DNA from: Chitinophaga hostae
GTDB taxonomy: Bacteria; Bacteroidota; Bacteroidia; Chitinophagales; Chitinophagaceae
DNA: 64,000 nucleotides
Direction: 5' to 3'
Assembly (NCBI RefSeq): GCF_018224885.1
Contig: NZ_JAGTXB010000001.1
Coordinates: forward strand, 744,001 to 808,000
In this document: positions 16,563-24,372 of the stretch, piece by piece
Numbering within the stretch: the stretch's first letter is position 1
How the letters are laid out: each line of letters starts with the position of its first letter
Notes under the pieces: model-generated
The model's database searches: none
The model's input: only the letters and a program-made list of their open reading frames with translations
Told to the model about the DNA's origin: nothing
Program-made: the position numbers and the translations under genes

Positions 16563-16984
16563 GATGGTAAAGTTCGGCGGTTTTTAATAATTACATAGTG
16601 GAAACGAATAATGAAAAATATCAGCGGCGTAAACATGTTATAAACCATTACAGAAAAATAATTCAGGCCATAAAAGGACCAGGTGGCAACAACAAGCAAA
16701 CCATAACTAATGTAAATGCCCCACTGTAGCGATTCCAGACGAACAGTAGCGATAAATTCATCTTCATTCTTTTCTTTGGAAAAGGCTATCATTAGCAAAC
16801 TGATAATCAGGCCGGTAACAACGACTTCATCTGTGTAACCGTCGATCGATAGCGTACTATTATTGGCATCCAACCATTTAATATTAAAGCCCAGCTGGAG
16901 TACCAGGTAAAATGCAATGAACAGGAGGAGTAAAATACCACCTATTTTTTTGTAAGCATGTGGTAATAAATAGCGTGATTTCAT
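16559..16984 (-). CDS. Small integral membrane protein paired with Xre regulator
   Basis: 141 residues with four hydrophobic segments: IGGILLLLFIAFYLVLQLGF, EVVVTGLIISLLMIAF, WGIYISYGLLVVATWSFYGL and FSVMVYNMFTPLIFFIIRF. It resembles the membrane proteins (DUF2178/DUF3796-like) that precede small Xre regulators in Firmicutes and Bacteroidota. There is no catalytic motif. The ATGA overlap with the regulator suggests that the membrane protein and regulator form one functional unit; function unknown. Confidence 0.7.
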   Translation of the reverse strand: MKSRYLLPHAYKKIGGILLLLFIAFYLVLQLGFNIKWLDANNSTLSIDGYTDEVVVTGLIISLLMIAFSKEKNEDEFIATVRLESLQWGIYISYGLLVVATWSFYGLNYFSVMVYNMFTPLIFFIIRFHYVIIKNRRTLPS

Positions 16985-17080
16985 AATAAGGATCTTTTTA
17001 TAAAGATAGGTATTTCTTACAAAAAGACAAGTTTATTTTACATTAAGTCAAATAAACACGACTATCTTATCATGATGGAT

Positions 17081-17968
17081 TTATATAAATGTCCGTGTAC
17101 CGGAAGAAGTATATGCCAGCCTGAATTCTTTTGGCGTACAATCTTTTTTCTTTTTAAAGATGCGGTTGAAATTGGAGATGTTATTAAAACCGCATTTGTA
17201 AGCGATTTCATTTACCGTATGCGTTGTTTCAATCAGCAGTCTTGACGCATGTCCTAATCTTATTTCTATCAAAGTATCCACAAAAGTTTTCCCGATTTTG
17301 GCTTTGAAGAAACGGCTGAAAGCCACTTCTGTCATAGCTGCCAGCTTTGCGGCTTCTCCCAGGGAAATGTTTTTATCAAAATTGGCATTCAGATAAGTCA
17401 TGATTTTTTCCACACGCCGGCTGTTGTAGGAGAAGGTTTCCGTATTACCAAATGTAGCATCAGACAGTATACGCATATTACGGCTGGTAGACAGGTCGTG
17501 TAAAATGGACATCAGCTCCAGCACCGAGTCAAAGCCCTGCTGTTGCGGCAGCCGGATCAGGCGGGGCATGATCTGTTGTGTGGTTTCTGCAGAAAAAAGA
17601 ATACCTCGCAACGAGCGCTCAAACATATTTTTGATGAAATTCATCTGGTTGCGTTGCAGAAATTTTTCGTCAAACAGATCGCGGTGAAACTGTATCGTAA
17701 TTTCTTTGATTGTTCCTCCCCCATGCTTGTGGGTAAACCATCCGTGTTGCAGATTAGGCCCTACCAGTACCAGTTCCAGCTCGCCGATTTCTTCTATATG
17801 ATCGCCAATGATACGCTTGGCGCCTTTGGCATATTGAATAAAGTTCAACTCAAATTCATCGTGGTAATGTAATGGAAAATCAAATTCTTTCTTTTCCCTG
17901 GAAAATAAAGTGAAACAATCACTCTGCGTGAGTGGGGTTATTTCTCTTAACAATTTGCTCTTCATCAT
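17081..17968 (-). CDS. AraC-family regulator with N-terminal cupin
   Basis: 295 residues. The N-terminal cupin-like sensor has FDFPLHYHDEFELNFI and LELVLVGPNLQHGWF. The C-terminal double HTH of AraC type includes ISLGEAAKLAAMTEVAFSRFFKAKIGKTF and VNEIAYKCGFNNISNFNRIFKKKKDCTPKEFR. AraC proteins of this form often control sugar-utilisation loci in Bacteroidota. It is divergent from decayed IPT/TIG and GH26 fragments and an intact GH130 gene, so it may have been the regulator of that mannan locus; this is inference from position. Confidence 0.9.
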   Translation of the reverse strand: MMKSKLLREITPLTQSDCFTLFSREKKEFDFPLHYHDEFELNFIQYAKGAKRIIGDHIEEIGELELVLVGPNLQHGWFTHKHGGGTIKEITIQFHRDLFDEKFLQRNQMNFIKNMFERSLRGILFSAETTQQIMPRLIRLPQQQGFDSVLELMSILHDLSTSRNMRILSDATFGNTETFSYNSRRVEKIMTYLNANFDKNISLGEAAKLAAMTEVAFSRFFKAKIGKTFVDTLIEIRLGHASRLLIETTHTVNEIAYKCGFNNISNFNRIFKKKKDCTPKEFRLAYTSSGTRTFI

Positions 17969-18321
17969 GAACTTGATTTTTGTTGTATGGAATCCTTTCG
18001 TGGAATTATACCGTTTTGATTTAAACCTGCTGCTGTGATTCAGATCACCGGGCTAAAAAAGCATTATAAAAATAAACTTATCACGCGTAAAATGAAATTT
18101 TACTTTTATGGCTAACAATACCGTTAGTTATATGATACAAAGATTTTAGTGTAAATTATACATTTATTTTGTATTGATAATCTGATTATCAAAGTATAAT
18201 TAAAAGATAAAAAAGTACTACAATTTCGTTCGAATTAAATTCATATTTGTGTTAAGGAAGACACGTTGTGAAACAGTACCTGCTGCTATGATTACATGAG
18301 GGTCCTTTATTTTCCAGCGTT

Positions 18322-18560
18322 AATACAATCACCACATCTTTGGGTGTTACACATAGTTTCCAGGTGTTGCAGCCGGCGCCGCTGATCTACAGCTTCGACC
18401 CGTTTGGACGAAGCCCGAGGTACGGTCGTAAATATTGCCGGTAATGGGTTCAGCATCTTACCAGTATGAAGATGAATGATCTGGATGCGCAGATCGTTGC
18501 TTCTACAGATACGACCTCCAGGTTAAATTACCTGCGGCTGCAACACTTGTTTTTTACCAT
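18322..18560 (+). pseudogene. Decayed IPT/TIG-domain protein fragment
   Basis: Pieces of one IPT/TIG-type beta-sandwich repeat appear in successive frames. HSFQVLQPAPLIYSFDPFG is read from 18322, GTVVNIAGNGFS follows in another frame near 18421, and LDAQIVASTDTT in a third near 18481. Joined, they give the normal order of a TIG domain (PxIxSFxPxxG, GTxVTIxGxNFS, AxIVSxTDTT). IPT/TIG proteins often fill the SusE-like position in glycan loci. Frameshifts and stops rule out a working gene. The AT-rich stretch 17969-18320 before it holds the AraC upstream region and nothing else I can name. Confidence 0.55.
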
Positions 18561-18605
18561 CATCACTTATATCAACGGTACGCAATCGTTGAAAAAAAAA
18601 TCAGA

Positions 18606-18998
18606 ATGGACCGTCTGCGTTTTTCATTCTACCTGCACGTTTTATTACTACTGTCCGCGGGCAGTGCTGCCCGCAGGAGCCCGTCCCTTGCGACTGGCAG
18701 GCGACCAAAGAAACCACTCAGCGCTATCGCCGGCTGAAAGAACGCGCTGCCACCGGTTACCTGGTGGGGCACAAGGACCATCTGGCCTATGACGCAGGCT
18801 GGAAATACGAGGCGGGAAGAAGCGATGTGAAAGAGGTAACAGGCATTTACTGTCAACTACCTGCAGCAGGAAAAGCAACTTCATAACCTGTTGTATATAT
18901 TTAACACAGCGGGGAATTTTATAAACAGCCGCAAACCTTTTTCGGAAAAGATGTTGCTGGCAGCAACATATATACGTCGCAGCACTAACTATCGGTAC
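18606..18998 (+). pseudogene. Decayed GH26 beta-mannanase
   Basis: Remnant of a secreted glycoside hydrolase family 26 enzyme. A signal-peptide-like start (MDRLRFSFYLHVLLLLSAG) is read from 18606. A second frame from about 18675 gives QATKETTQRYRRLKERAA, then GYLVGHKDHLAYDAGWKYEA and GRSDVKEVTGIY, which is the GH26 N-terminal signature. After a further frameshift and a large deletion, a third frame gives VNYLQQEKQLHNLLYIFNTAG, like the GH26 segment before the catalytic nucleophile region. The catalytic glutamates are absent. It directly precedes an intact GH130 gene, the partner seen in beta-mannan catabolism loci of Bacteroides. Confidence 0.65.
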
Positions 18999-18999
18999 T

Positions 19000-20163
19000 A
19001 TGAATTTTGACAAGAGAAGGCAGGCCTTGCAACAGGCATACGACGCGCTGATTGAAAGACCTAACAAGCAGGTAATGCCGGGCAATGGCATATACAGCAG
19101 GTATGAATACCCGGTACTAACGGCTATGCATACACCGCTCACCTGGAGATATGATTTCAGGGAATCAGCGAATCCTTTTTTGATGGAGCGCTTTGGTATC
19201 AACGGGGTATTTAATGCCGGCGCCATCCGGGTAAATGGCAAGTTCCTGCTGATTGCCCGGGTAGAAGGCATGGACCGGAAATCTTTTTTCGCGGTAGCGG
19301 AAAGCGACAATGGTACCGATCATTTCCGTTTCCGTGAGCACCCGGTAAGGATGCCGGAAACCGGTGTTCCGGATACCAACATTTACGATATGCGGGTGGT
19401 GCAGCATGAAGATGGGTGGATCTATGGTTTATTTTGTACGGAGCGCCGTGACCCTGTGGCTTTGCCCGGCGACCAGTCGGCCGCCATTGCGCAGTGCGGT
19501 TTGGCCCGTACCCGTAACCTGACCGACTGGGAACGACTTCCGGACCTGGTCACCCCTTCTCCGCAGCAGCGTAATGTGGTGCTTCATCCTGAGTTTGTGA
19601 ACGGCCAATATGCTTTTTATACGCGGCCACAGGATGGGTTTATAAATACAGGCAGCGGCGGCGGTATCGGCTTCGGACTGGCAGATAATATGGAGGCTGC
19701 GGTACTAAAAGAAGAAATGGTGATTGATGAAAAAGTGTATCATACGGTGTATGAGGCGAAAAACGGGTTGGGACCGGCGCCCATTAAAACCCCGAAAGGC
19801 TGGCTGCACCTGGCACATGGCGTACGCAACACCGCCGCCGGTCTCAGGTATGTACTCTACCTGTTTATGACCGACCTGGAGGATATTACCCGGGTAATAC
19901 ATAAACCCGCCGGCTACTTTATGGCGCCGGAAGGCGCAGAGCGCGTGGGAGATGTATCCAATGTGCTCTTCAGCAATGGCTGGATCGCCGATGACGACGG
20001 CCGGGTATTTATTTACTATGCTTCTTCAGATACACGTATGCATGTGGCTACCAGTACCATCAGCCAGCTGGTGGATTATGTGGTGAACACAGCGGAAGAT
20101 GGCCTGAGATCGGCGGCGTCGGTTGCGGTGGTGGAAGGAATTATAGCGAACAATAGGGGCTGA
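19000..20163 (+). CDS. GH130 mannosylglucose phosphorylase-like enzyme
   Basis: 387-residue family 130 glycoside phosphorylase, closest in layout to 4-O-beta-D-mannosyl-D-glucose phosphorylase, which turns Man-Glc plus phosphate into mannose 1-phosphate and glucose. Seen features: [46 protein letters not shown] around the presumed general-acid aspartate, [21 protein letters not shown], and [22 protein letters not shown]. No signal peptide, so it is cytoplasmic. It follows a decayed GH26 gene; the 2-epimerase and transporter of the complete pathway are not in the window. The frame is intact, so it may still act on imported oligosaccharides. Confidence 0.9.
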   Translation: MNFDKRRQALQQAYDALIERPNKQVMPGNGIYSRYEYPVLTAMHTPLTWRYDFRESANPFLMERFGINGVFNAGAIRVNGKFLLIARVEGMDRKSFFAVAESDNGTDHFRFREHPVRMPETGVPDTNIYDMRVVQHEDGWIYGLFCTERRDPVALPGDQSAAIAQCGLARTRNLTDWERLPDLVTPSPQQRNVVLHPEFVNGQYAFYTRPQDGFINTGSGGGIGFGLADNMEAAVLKEEMVIDEKVYHTVYEAKNGLGPAPIKTPKGWLHLAHGVRNTAAGLRYVLYLFMTDLEDITRVIHKPAGYFMAPEGAERVGDVSNVLFSNGWIADDDGRVFIYYASSDTRMHVATSTISQLVDYVVNTAEDGLRSAASVAVVEGIIANNRG

Positions 20164-20177
20164 CCGCCACGCAAAAG

Positions 20178-20618
20178 TTACCGGGTAACGCATGTTTCGT
20201 TGCCGCTATGCTGCTTATCCGAAAGTCCGCGTTCCAGCGCGGTACCGTCTATCAGTGCCCAATGTTCGATGATCCGCTCGTTTTGCAATCGAAAGCAACG
20301 ATAACCTTTAGTCGTTACCGTTAGTCCTGTAGGGGGGATTGCCCGCCAGAGGCCCACGTGTTGCATGCGCATAGATATTTTAATGATACTTTTCCCGGGT
20401 TCTGCTACTTGTTCTTCGATGATCGTTTCGGGAATAAAGGAGTCATGCGTCATGGTGATCCATTGTTTTAACCCTTCTGCATTGGCCGGCAGCGAGGCTG
20501 GCAGGGAATGATCGGTAAAGTCAGGGTGAAGGAATTCGGCTAAACGGCCTGTGTTGCCCTGGTTCCAGATGATGCCGATATAGGCTTCGATAAAATCTTT
20601 TTGTTGCTGTATAGTCAT
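20178..20618 (-). CDS. SnoaL-like (NTF2-fold) ester-cyclase family protein
   Basis: 146-residue NTF2-fold protein of the SnoaL/ester-cyclase group. It shows FIEAYIGIIWNQGNTGRLAEFLHPDFTDH at the N-terminus, then HVGLWRAIPPTGLTVTTKGYRCFRLQNERIIEHWALID, the usual conserved second half. Such proteins form a small hydrophobic pocket and may be isomerases, hydrolases or binding proteins; the substrate is unknown. It lies downstream of a Crp-family regulator on the same strand with a Crp-like operator in the gap, suggesting direct control. It converges with the GH130 gene. Confidence 0.82.
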   Translation of the reverse strand: MTIQQQKDFIEAYIGIIWNQGNTGRLAEFLHPDFTDHSLPASLPANAEGLKQWITMTHDSFIPETIIEEQVAEPGKSIIKISMRMQHVGLWRAIPPTGLTVTTKGYRCFRLQNERIIEHWALIDGTALERGLSDKQHSGNETCVTR

Positions 20619-20663
20619 GATCGTTGATGTTTATAACACAAAAGTACCCCTCCGGAAACGAAG

Positions 20664-20689
20664 CGATTGTGTCAAACATCACATAATCG
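20664..20689. promoter_or_regulatory. Crp/Fnr-like operator
   Basis: TGTGT-N6-TCACA (20668-20683) is one base from the classical Crp half-site pair, within an imperfect dyad bounded by CGATT and AATCG. It sits between the Crp-family gene and the SnoaL-like gene, where its own regulator could act. Inference from sequence form only. Confidence 0.4.
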
Positions 20690-20694
20690 TATTA

Positions 20695-21270
20695 TTATAA
20701 CCTGCGACGGATGCGGCTCAGCGTTTCCCTGGAGATGCCCAGGTAAGAGCTGAGATGTGTAAGGGATACACGTTGCAGCAGTTGGGGAGCGTCGTTTAAA
20801 ATGGATTTGTACTTTTCTTCCGGTGTAAATTTTTTCAGCCAGCTGGTATGTTTTTCCTGTTCAATCAGCAGGTATTCGAGCCACTGACGGCCGAAGGCAG
20901 CGATTTCGGGTGATAGTTCGTAGAGATGAAAAATCGTTTTTTTATGCCATCTCCATAAAGCAGCAGCTTCCATTGCCTGGATATTATAATCGGACGAAAT
21001 GCTGTTCCGCAGGCTGTTCATATTGGTTACAAAAGTATTTTCGAAGAAAAAATCCGTATTGGTTTCCCTGGTACCATTATCGTAAAACGCCCTGCAGGCG
21101 CCGGATTCAATGAACCAGATGTATTGGCATTGCTGCCCTTCATGCAGCAGATAGTCCCCTTTTTTTACCATCTCTGTTTGTGCACTTTCCAACAATAGCG
21201 TCATTGCATCCGGCGCCAGGGGCGCAATGTGGGAAAGACTTTCAGGCAAATATTGCGGCGTAGATTTCAT
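20695..21270 (-). CDS. Crp/Fnr-family transcriptional regulator
   Basis: About 191 residues. The cyclic-nucleotide-binding-type beta-roll is visible as MVKKGDYLLHEGQQCQYIWFIESGACRAFY. The C-terminal helix-turn-helix is LTHLSSYLGISRETLSRIRRRL. The arginine/serine pair for cAMP contacts is not evident, as usual for Bacteroidota members that sense other signals. An alternative ATG 15 bp upstream (21285) exists. It probably regulates the following SnoaL-like gene and itself through the dyad at 20664-20689. It is divergent from a promoter that seems to drive a small RNA. Confidence 0.9.
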   Translation of the reverse strand: MKSTPQYLPESLSHIAPLAPDAMTLLLESAQTEMVKKGDYLLHEGQQCQYIWFIESGACRAFYDNGTRETNTDFFFENTFVTNMNSLRNSISSDYNIQAMEAAALWRWHKKTIFHLYELSPEIAAFGRQWLEYLLIEQEKHTSWLKKFTPEEKYKSILNDAPQLLQRVSLTHLSSYLGISRETLSRIRRRL

Positions 21271-21316
21271 GACAGGAAAGTGCATTTATTTTTTTAAAAA
21301 TACTCACAATTAGGTA

Positions 21317-21347
21317 TTTGACGGCCATATACTTTAACATATCTTTG
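21317..21347 (+). promoter_or_regulatory. Complete Bacteroidota promoter
   Basis: TTTG (21317-21320), exactly 19 bp, then TATCTTTG (21340-21347). This is the full -33/-7 consensus. No ORF starts within 180 bp downstream, but a terminator does follow, which argues for a short non-coding transcript. Confidence 0.75.
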
Positions 21348-21352
21348 TGACT

Positions 21353-21466
21353 CAAGAATGATTTATTCAACTCATTATATAAAGTCATCCACCTGATTTA
21401 GTCAGTCACCGTATTTTCTATCCCCAAAAAAGGGTCTCTTTTCGTGAGGGACCCTTTGTTATTTTT
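21353..21466 (+). ncRNA. Candidate small RNA (about 115 nt)
   Basis: Bounded by a consensus promoter (21317-21347) and a strong intrinsic terminator (21429-21466), with no plausible reading frame between them. The interior contains CTGATTTAGTCAGTCAC and an AT-rich region able to form weak local stems. It does not show the conserved elements of SRP RNA, tmRNA or RNase P. It lies between a Crp-family and a LuxR-family gene. It could alternatively be an attenuated leader of the LuxR gene, because a further -7 box (TACATTTG, 21470-21477) follows the terminator. Confidence 0.55.
21429..21466 (+). terminator. Intrinsic terminator of candidate small RNA
   Basis: AAAGGGTC pairs with GACCCTTT; the stem extends three further base pairs including one wobble, with a TTTCGTG loop, then GTTATTTTT. 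Confidence 0.8.
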
Positions 21467-21542
21467 ACATACATTTGTTGCAGGAGCACAGTAATCAACC
21501 AACATCGTAGAAGAATTCCTATACAAGATTTATATCAGGTAC

Positions 21543-22235
21543 ATGATTGAGCACGCTGTATTTAGTAACGAGGAATCCGCACTGGAGGATAAGCTACGCG
21601 CTTTAAAGGCCATCGACAAAGAACTTCCGGTAGTGGTAATAGTGATGAATGTTTTAAAAAGCTATGTGGAGTACATGTCTCCCCGCGGCTGCAGGGAGCT
21701 GGGCGTTACACTCGGGGAGCTGCGGGAAATGGGGCCAGCGTATTATGACACATTCTTTAATCCGCATGATGTGGCGGACTATTTGCCAAAGATCATCGCT
21801 ATGCTGGATGCGCCGGCAGCCGCCAATATGACGGTCACTTTCTTTCAGCAGGTACGGATGGCCAGTTCCCGCGACTGGGCCTGGCACCTGGGTACTTCCC
21901 GGGTCTTTTTCCGCGATGCCAGCGGAAAGCCTACGCATGTGATCACCTGCGCTACGCCCATTGATCCGCTGCATCACGTTACCAGCAAGGTGAACCGCCT
22001 GCTGGCAGAGAATAATTTTCTTCGCCGTAACCATCATATTTTTGCCTCCCTGACCAAAAGGGAAAAGGAGATCCTGCGTTTGCTGGCCCTGGGCCTCAGT
22101 GCTGCGGAAATTGCCGAAAAAGCCAGTATCTCGGAAAAAACCGCCGTTACTCACCGGCGGAACATCAAAGCAAAAATCGGCGCCCAGTCCAGTTATGATC
22201 TGACCAGTTTTGCCCAGGCATTTGATCTTATATAG
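21543..22235 (+). CDS. LuxR-type regulator with PAS-like N-terminus
   Basis: 230 residues. The C-terminal 65 residues are a LuxR/GerE helix-turn-helix: ASLTKREKEILRLLALGLSAAEIAEK and KTAVTHRRNIKAKIG. The N-terminal 150 residues look like a PAS fold (VVVIVMNVLKSYVEYMSPRG, WHLGTSRVFFRDASGKPTHV). There is no receiver aspartate pattern. This arrangement is common among Chitinophaga orphan LuxR proteins. The likely promoter is the TACATTTG -7 box at 21470-21477, giving a leader of about 60 nt. The target is unknown; an orphan Hcp gene follows on the same strand 180 bp later. Confidence 0.85.
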   Translation: MIEHAVFSNEESALEDKLRALKAIDKELPVVVIVMNVLKSYVEYMSPRGCRELGVTLGELREMGPAYYDTFFNPHDVADYLPKIIAMLDAPAAANMTVTFFQQVRMASSRDWAWHLGTSRVFFRDASGKPTHVITCATPIDPLHHVTSKVNRLLAENNFLRRNHHIFASLTKREKEILRLLALGLSAAEIAEKASISEKTAVTHRRNIKAKIGAQSSYDLTSFAQAFDLI

Positions 22236-22415
22236 GCAAAAAGAATTATATTATTGTGGCGCTAAAACCGCCACCTGTTAAGGCCTGCACTGATGTGCCG
22301 AAAAATAACCCCCAATTTTTCCGGATGTAGCCAGAAATGTGTATTTTCATTCTGTATACCATATTTTTTTGCCTGTCTGTTGCGCCTTGTAACGGGCTTG
22401 TTAACCAGATAAATT

Positions 22416-22805
22416 ATGTCTTTTAAAGCCGTTCTCAACATCGATGGGGAAGAAATGAATGTCCTCGAATGCAGGTTTTCATTTTCCCAGAACACAGACC
22501 ATAATGGGAAACCAGCTGCCCGCCCCAAGGGAGGTACCATTAACCTACTGATTGAGTCTGCCGGGGAAACCAGTCTGTTCGACTGGATGATCTCCAATAC
22601 CCAAACGAAAAATGGCAGCATCACCTTTTTCCGGCGTGATTCCATGTCCCGGCTAAAAGAGCTGAAATTTACAGACGCCTATTGCGTGGAGTATTCGGAA
22701 CTGTTTAACTCCAACAATGAACAGCCTTTGCAAATTCAGCTAACACTGTCGTCCAGGGAAGTGAAGTTAAACAACTCCTCCTACCAGAATCCCTGGCCGG
22801 TATAG
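22416..22805 (+). CDS. Hcp/TssD-like type VI secretion tube protein (orphan)
   Basis: 129 residues matching the Bacteroidota TssD (Hcp) family: MSFKAVLNIDGEEMNVLECRF, RPKGGTINLLIESAGETSLFDWM, GSITFFRRDSMSRLKELKFTDAYCVEY, and a final beta-strand LQIQLTLSSREVKL. TssD forms the hexameric rings of the inner tube of type VI secretion or related contractile systems. No tssB/C/K or VgrG genes occur in the window, so it is an orphan here. A hairpin at 22836-22878 probably ends its transcript. The 180 bp before it hold a GTGGCG/CGCCAC hairpin (22256-22274) past the LuxR gene. Confidence 0.88.
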   Translation: MSFKAVLNIDGEEMNVLECRFSFSQNTDHNGKPAARPKGGTINLLIESAGETSLFDWMISNTQTKNGSITFFRRDSMSRLKELKFTDAYCVEYSELFNSNNEQPLQIQLTLSSREVKLNNSSYQNPWPV

Positions 22806-22835
22806 GACTTGTTTTTCCCACGATCTTTTTAAAAG

Positions 22836-22884
22836 TAGCCTGTATGGACGTCCGTTTTCCCGGTATCCATTCAGGCTATTTGCT
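22836..22884 (+). terminator. Hairpin after Hcp gene
   Basis: TAGCCTGTATGGA (22836-22848) and TCCATTCAGGCTA (22866-22878) pair with one mismatch. A moderately T-rich flank follows. Confidence 0.5.
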
Positions 22885-22955
22885 GTTTTATAGAGTCCGC
22901 TGCCTGCGCCCGGCTTCCCTTTTTTTTCTCTCGGAAATAAGATAACTTTAATAGC

Positions 22956-23507
22956 ATGTTTACAATTCATTTTAACCCGTTTCCTGAGTTCAATACACCG
23001 CGTTTCCTTCTCAGGCCCCCGGCGCTGTCAGATGCGGAAGAAGTCGCCCAACTAAGGTCAGATCCGCTGGTAAATAAATACTTAAACCGGCCAGGACCCG
23101 TTTCGGTCGCTGCGGCAGAACAGTTCCTCGAGAAAATAATCGCCAACAATACCGCCCATCTATCACTTTACTGGGTGATCATCGCAAAAGATACCCTCGA
23201 GCTCGTAGGTACTATCTGTTTATGGAATATTGTACCGGCATTGGAAGAAGCCGAAGTGGGCTATGAACTCCAGTCCCGTTTTTTTGGACAAGGTATTATG
23301 CAGGAAGTATTGCCCGGCATCATCCGTTTTGGCTTTGAAGAAATGCAACTGCAGCGGATCATCGCACTGCCCGCTGAAGGCAACGAACGATCCAGCCGCT
23401 TACTGGAGAAGCATCACTTCGCATTGAATGAAGAACTGAAACAACGACTGGAGAAAGAAGAAGACATGACAGGTATTCTCTGTTATTCACTCACGAAAAG
23501 TGTGTAG
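22956..23507 (+). CDS. GNAT acetyltransferase (RimJ-like)
   Basis: 183-residue GNAT of the Acetyltransf_3 type. It begins with a beta-strand ending NTPRFLLRPPALSDAEEVAQLRSDP, has TLELVGTICLWNIVPALEEAEVGYEL, then GQGIMQEVLPGIIRFGFEEMQLQRIIALPAEGNERS with the acetyl-CoA-binding loop (normally Q/RxxGxG/A; here FFGQGIM) and LLEKHHFALNEE. The acceptor could be a ribosomal-protein N-terminus or a small amine; it cannot be read. Independent transcription unit after the hairpin behind hcp. Confidence 0.87.
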   Translation: MFTIHFNPFPEFNTPRFLLRPPALSDAEEVAQLRSDPLVNKYLNRPGPVSVAAAEQFLEKIIANNTAHLSLYWVIIAKDTLELVGTICLWNIVPALEEAEVGYELQSRFFGQGIMQEVLPGIIRFGFEEMQLQRIIALPAEGNERSSRLLEKHHFALNEELKQRLEKEEDMTGILCYSLTKSV

Positions 23508-23672
23508 TAACGGTAACGGATATACGGATGCTATACGCATTTGTTTGGTAGATGAACAACCCGTTTAATATTTTATTCAGCAGGTGTTCACCGGCCTATG
23601 CAGTTGGCAGACGGTTTATGAAGGTTCGTCTACCCTCCCCGGGTTTGCAGCCACCACGCTTGCCAGGCGACT

Positions 23673-23719
23673 TTTAATAAAGAATATTGCACACACATTA
23701 TGCAACATTCTTTATTAAA
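23673..23719. repeat. 19-bp near-perfect inverted repeat
   Basis: TTTAATAAAGAATATTGCA (23673-23691) and TGCAACATTCTTTATTAAA (23701-23719) differ at a single position and are separated by 9 bp. The dyad ends 12 bp before the ATG of the cupin gene. It may be an operator, an mRNA hairpin hiding the ribosome-binding region, or the footprint of a small mobile element. The stretch 23508-23672 before it holds nothing recognisable. Confidence 0.7.
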
Positions 23720-23731
23720 CCGTACTCATTG

Positions 23732-24295
23732 ATGCAAGCAACTCATAGGCCGCACAGTTACCAGATCACTAATAAGATTACGGGGCAGGTGGTAAAATTT
23801 TTGCCGCGGAATCAGCACAGCGGCGATATGCTGGAAATGGAAATATTGTATGTTCCGTTCTCCGCAGAACCACCACTGCATTACCATCCTTACCAGGAAG
23901 AACAGTTGAAAGTGCTGAAAGGAGAGTTAACGGTAAGACTGAACGATGAAGTGAAAATTTACCGGGAAGGCGCCATCATAACCATCAAACGGAATGCAAG
24001 GCACAGCATGTGGAACTCGGGGTTTACCACTACGCTGGTGAGCTGGAAAGTTACTCCCGCCATGGACACCGTCAGGTTTCTGCGAACCATGACAGCCCTC
24101 TCCAATATAGGCGCTGTCAATGAGAAAGGCATACCAGCCCTGCCACTGATGGTTTTCCTGTTAGTAAAATACAAACGAACATTCCGGTTGGATAAACCTC
24201 ATGGATGGGTGATACACCTGCTATACATTTTATTCATCCCTGTATTTTTTGTGCTTGATTATAACAAGCGATTTAATAACCCCGATCATTTTTAA
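23732..24295 (+). CDS. Cupin-domain protein with C-terminal membrane segment
   Basis: About 188 residues. A single cupin barrel spans residues 15-110 with the metal-site pattern PLHYHPYQEEQLKVLKGELTV (H-x-H and E) and ARHSMWNSG. A C-terminal hydrophobic segment WVIHLLYILFIPVFFVLDY suggests membrane anchoring. Similar proteins in Bacteroidota are annotated only as cupin-domain proteins. The ATG at 23732 is chosen because the in-frame region before it is the inverted repeat at 23673-23719. Function unknown. Confidence 0.75.
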   Translation: MQATHRPHSYQITNKITGQVVKFLPRNQHSGDMLEMEILYVPFSAEPPLHYHPYQEEQLKVLKGELTVRLNDEVKIYREGAIITIKRNARHSMWNSGFTTTLVSWKVTPAMDTVRFLRTMTALSNIGAVNEKGIPALPLMVFLLVKYKRTFRLDKPHGWVIHLLYILFIPVFFVLDYNKRFNNPDHF

Positions 24296-24372
24296 AAAAC
24301 AGGAATACTGTTTCCGGCAAACAGTTTGTACGTCAGGGAAATGAGGAACAGTTGCGGGGGAAGCGCAGCCGG

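Noticed and set aside
18466..18792. Open reading frame of 108 codons on the plus strand
   Set aside because: Joins the end of the decayed TIG domain and the start of the decayed GH26 in mixed frames; no single gene fits.
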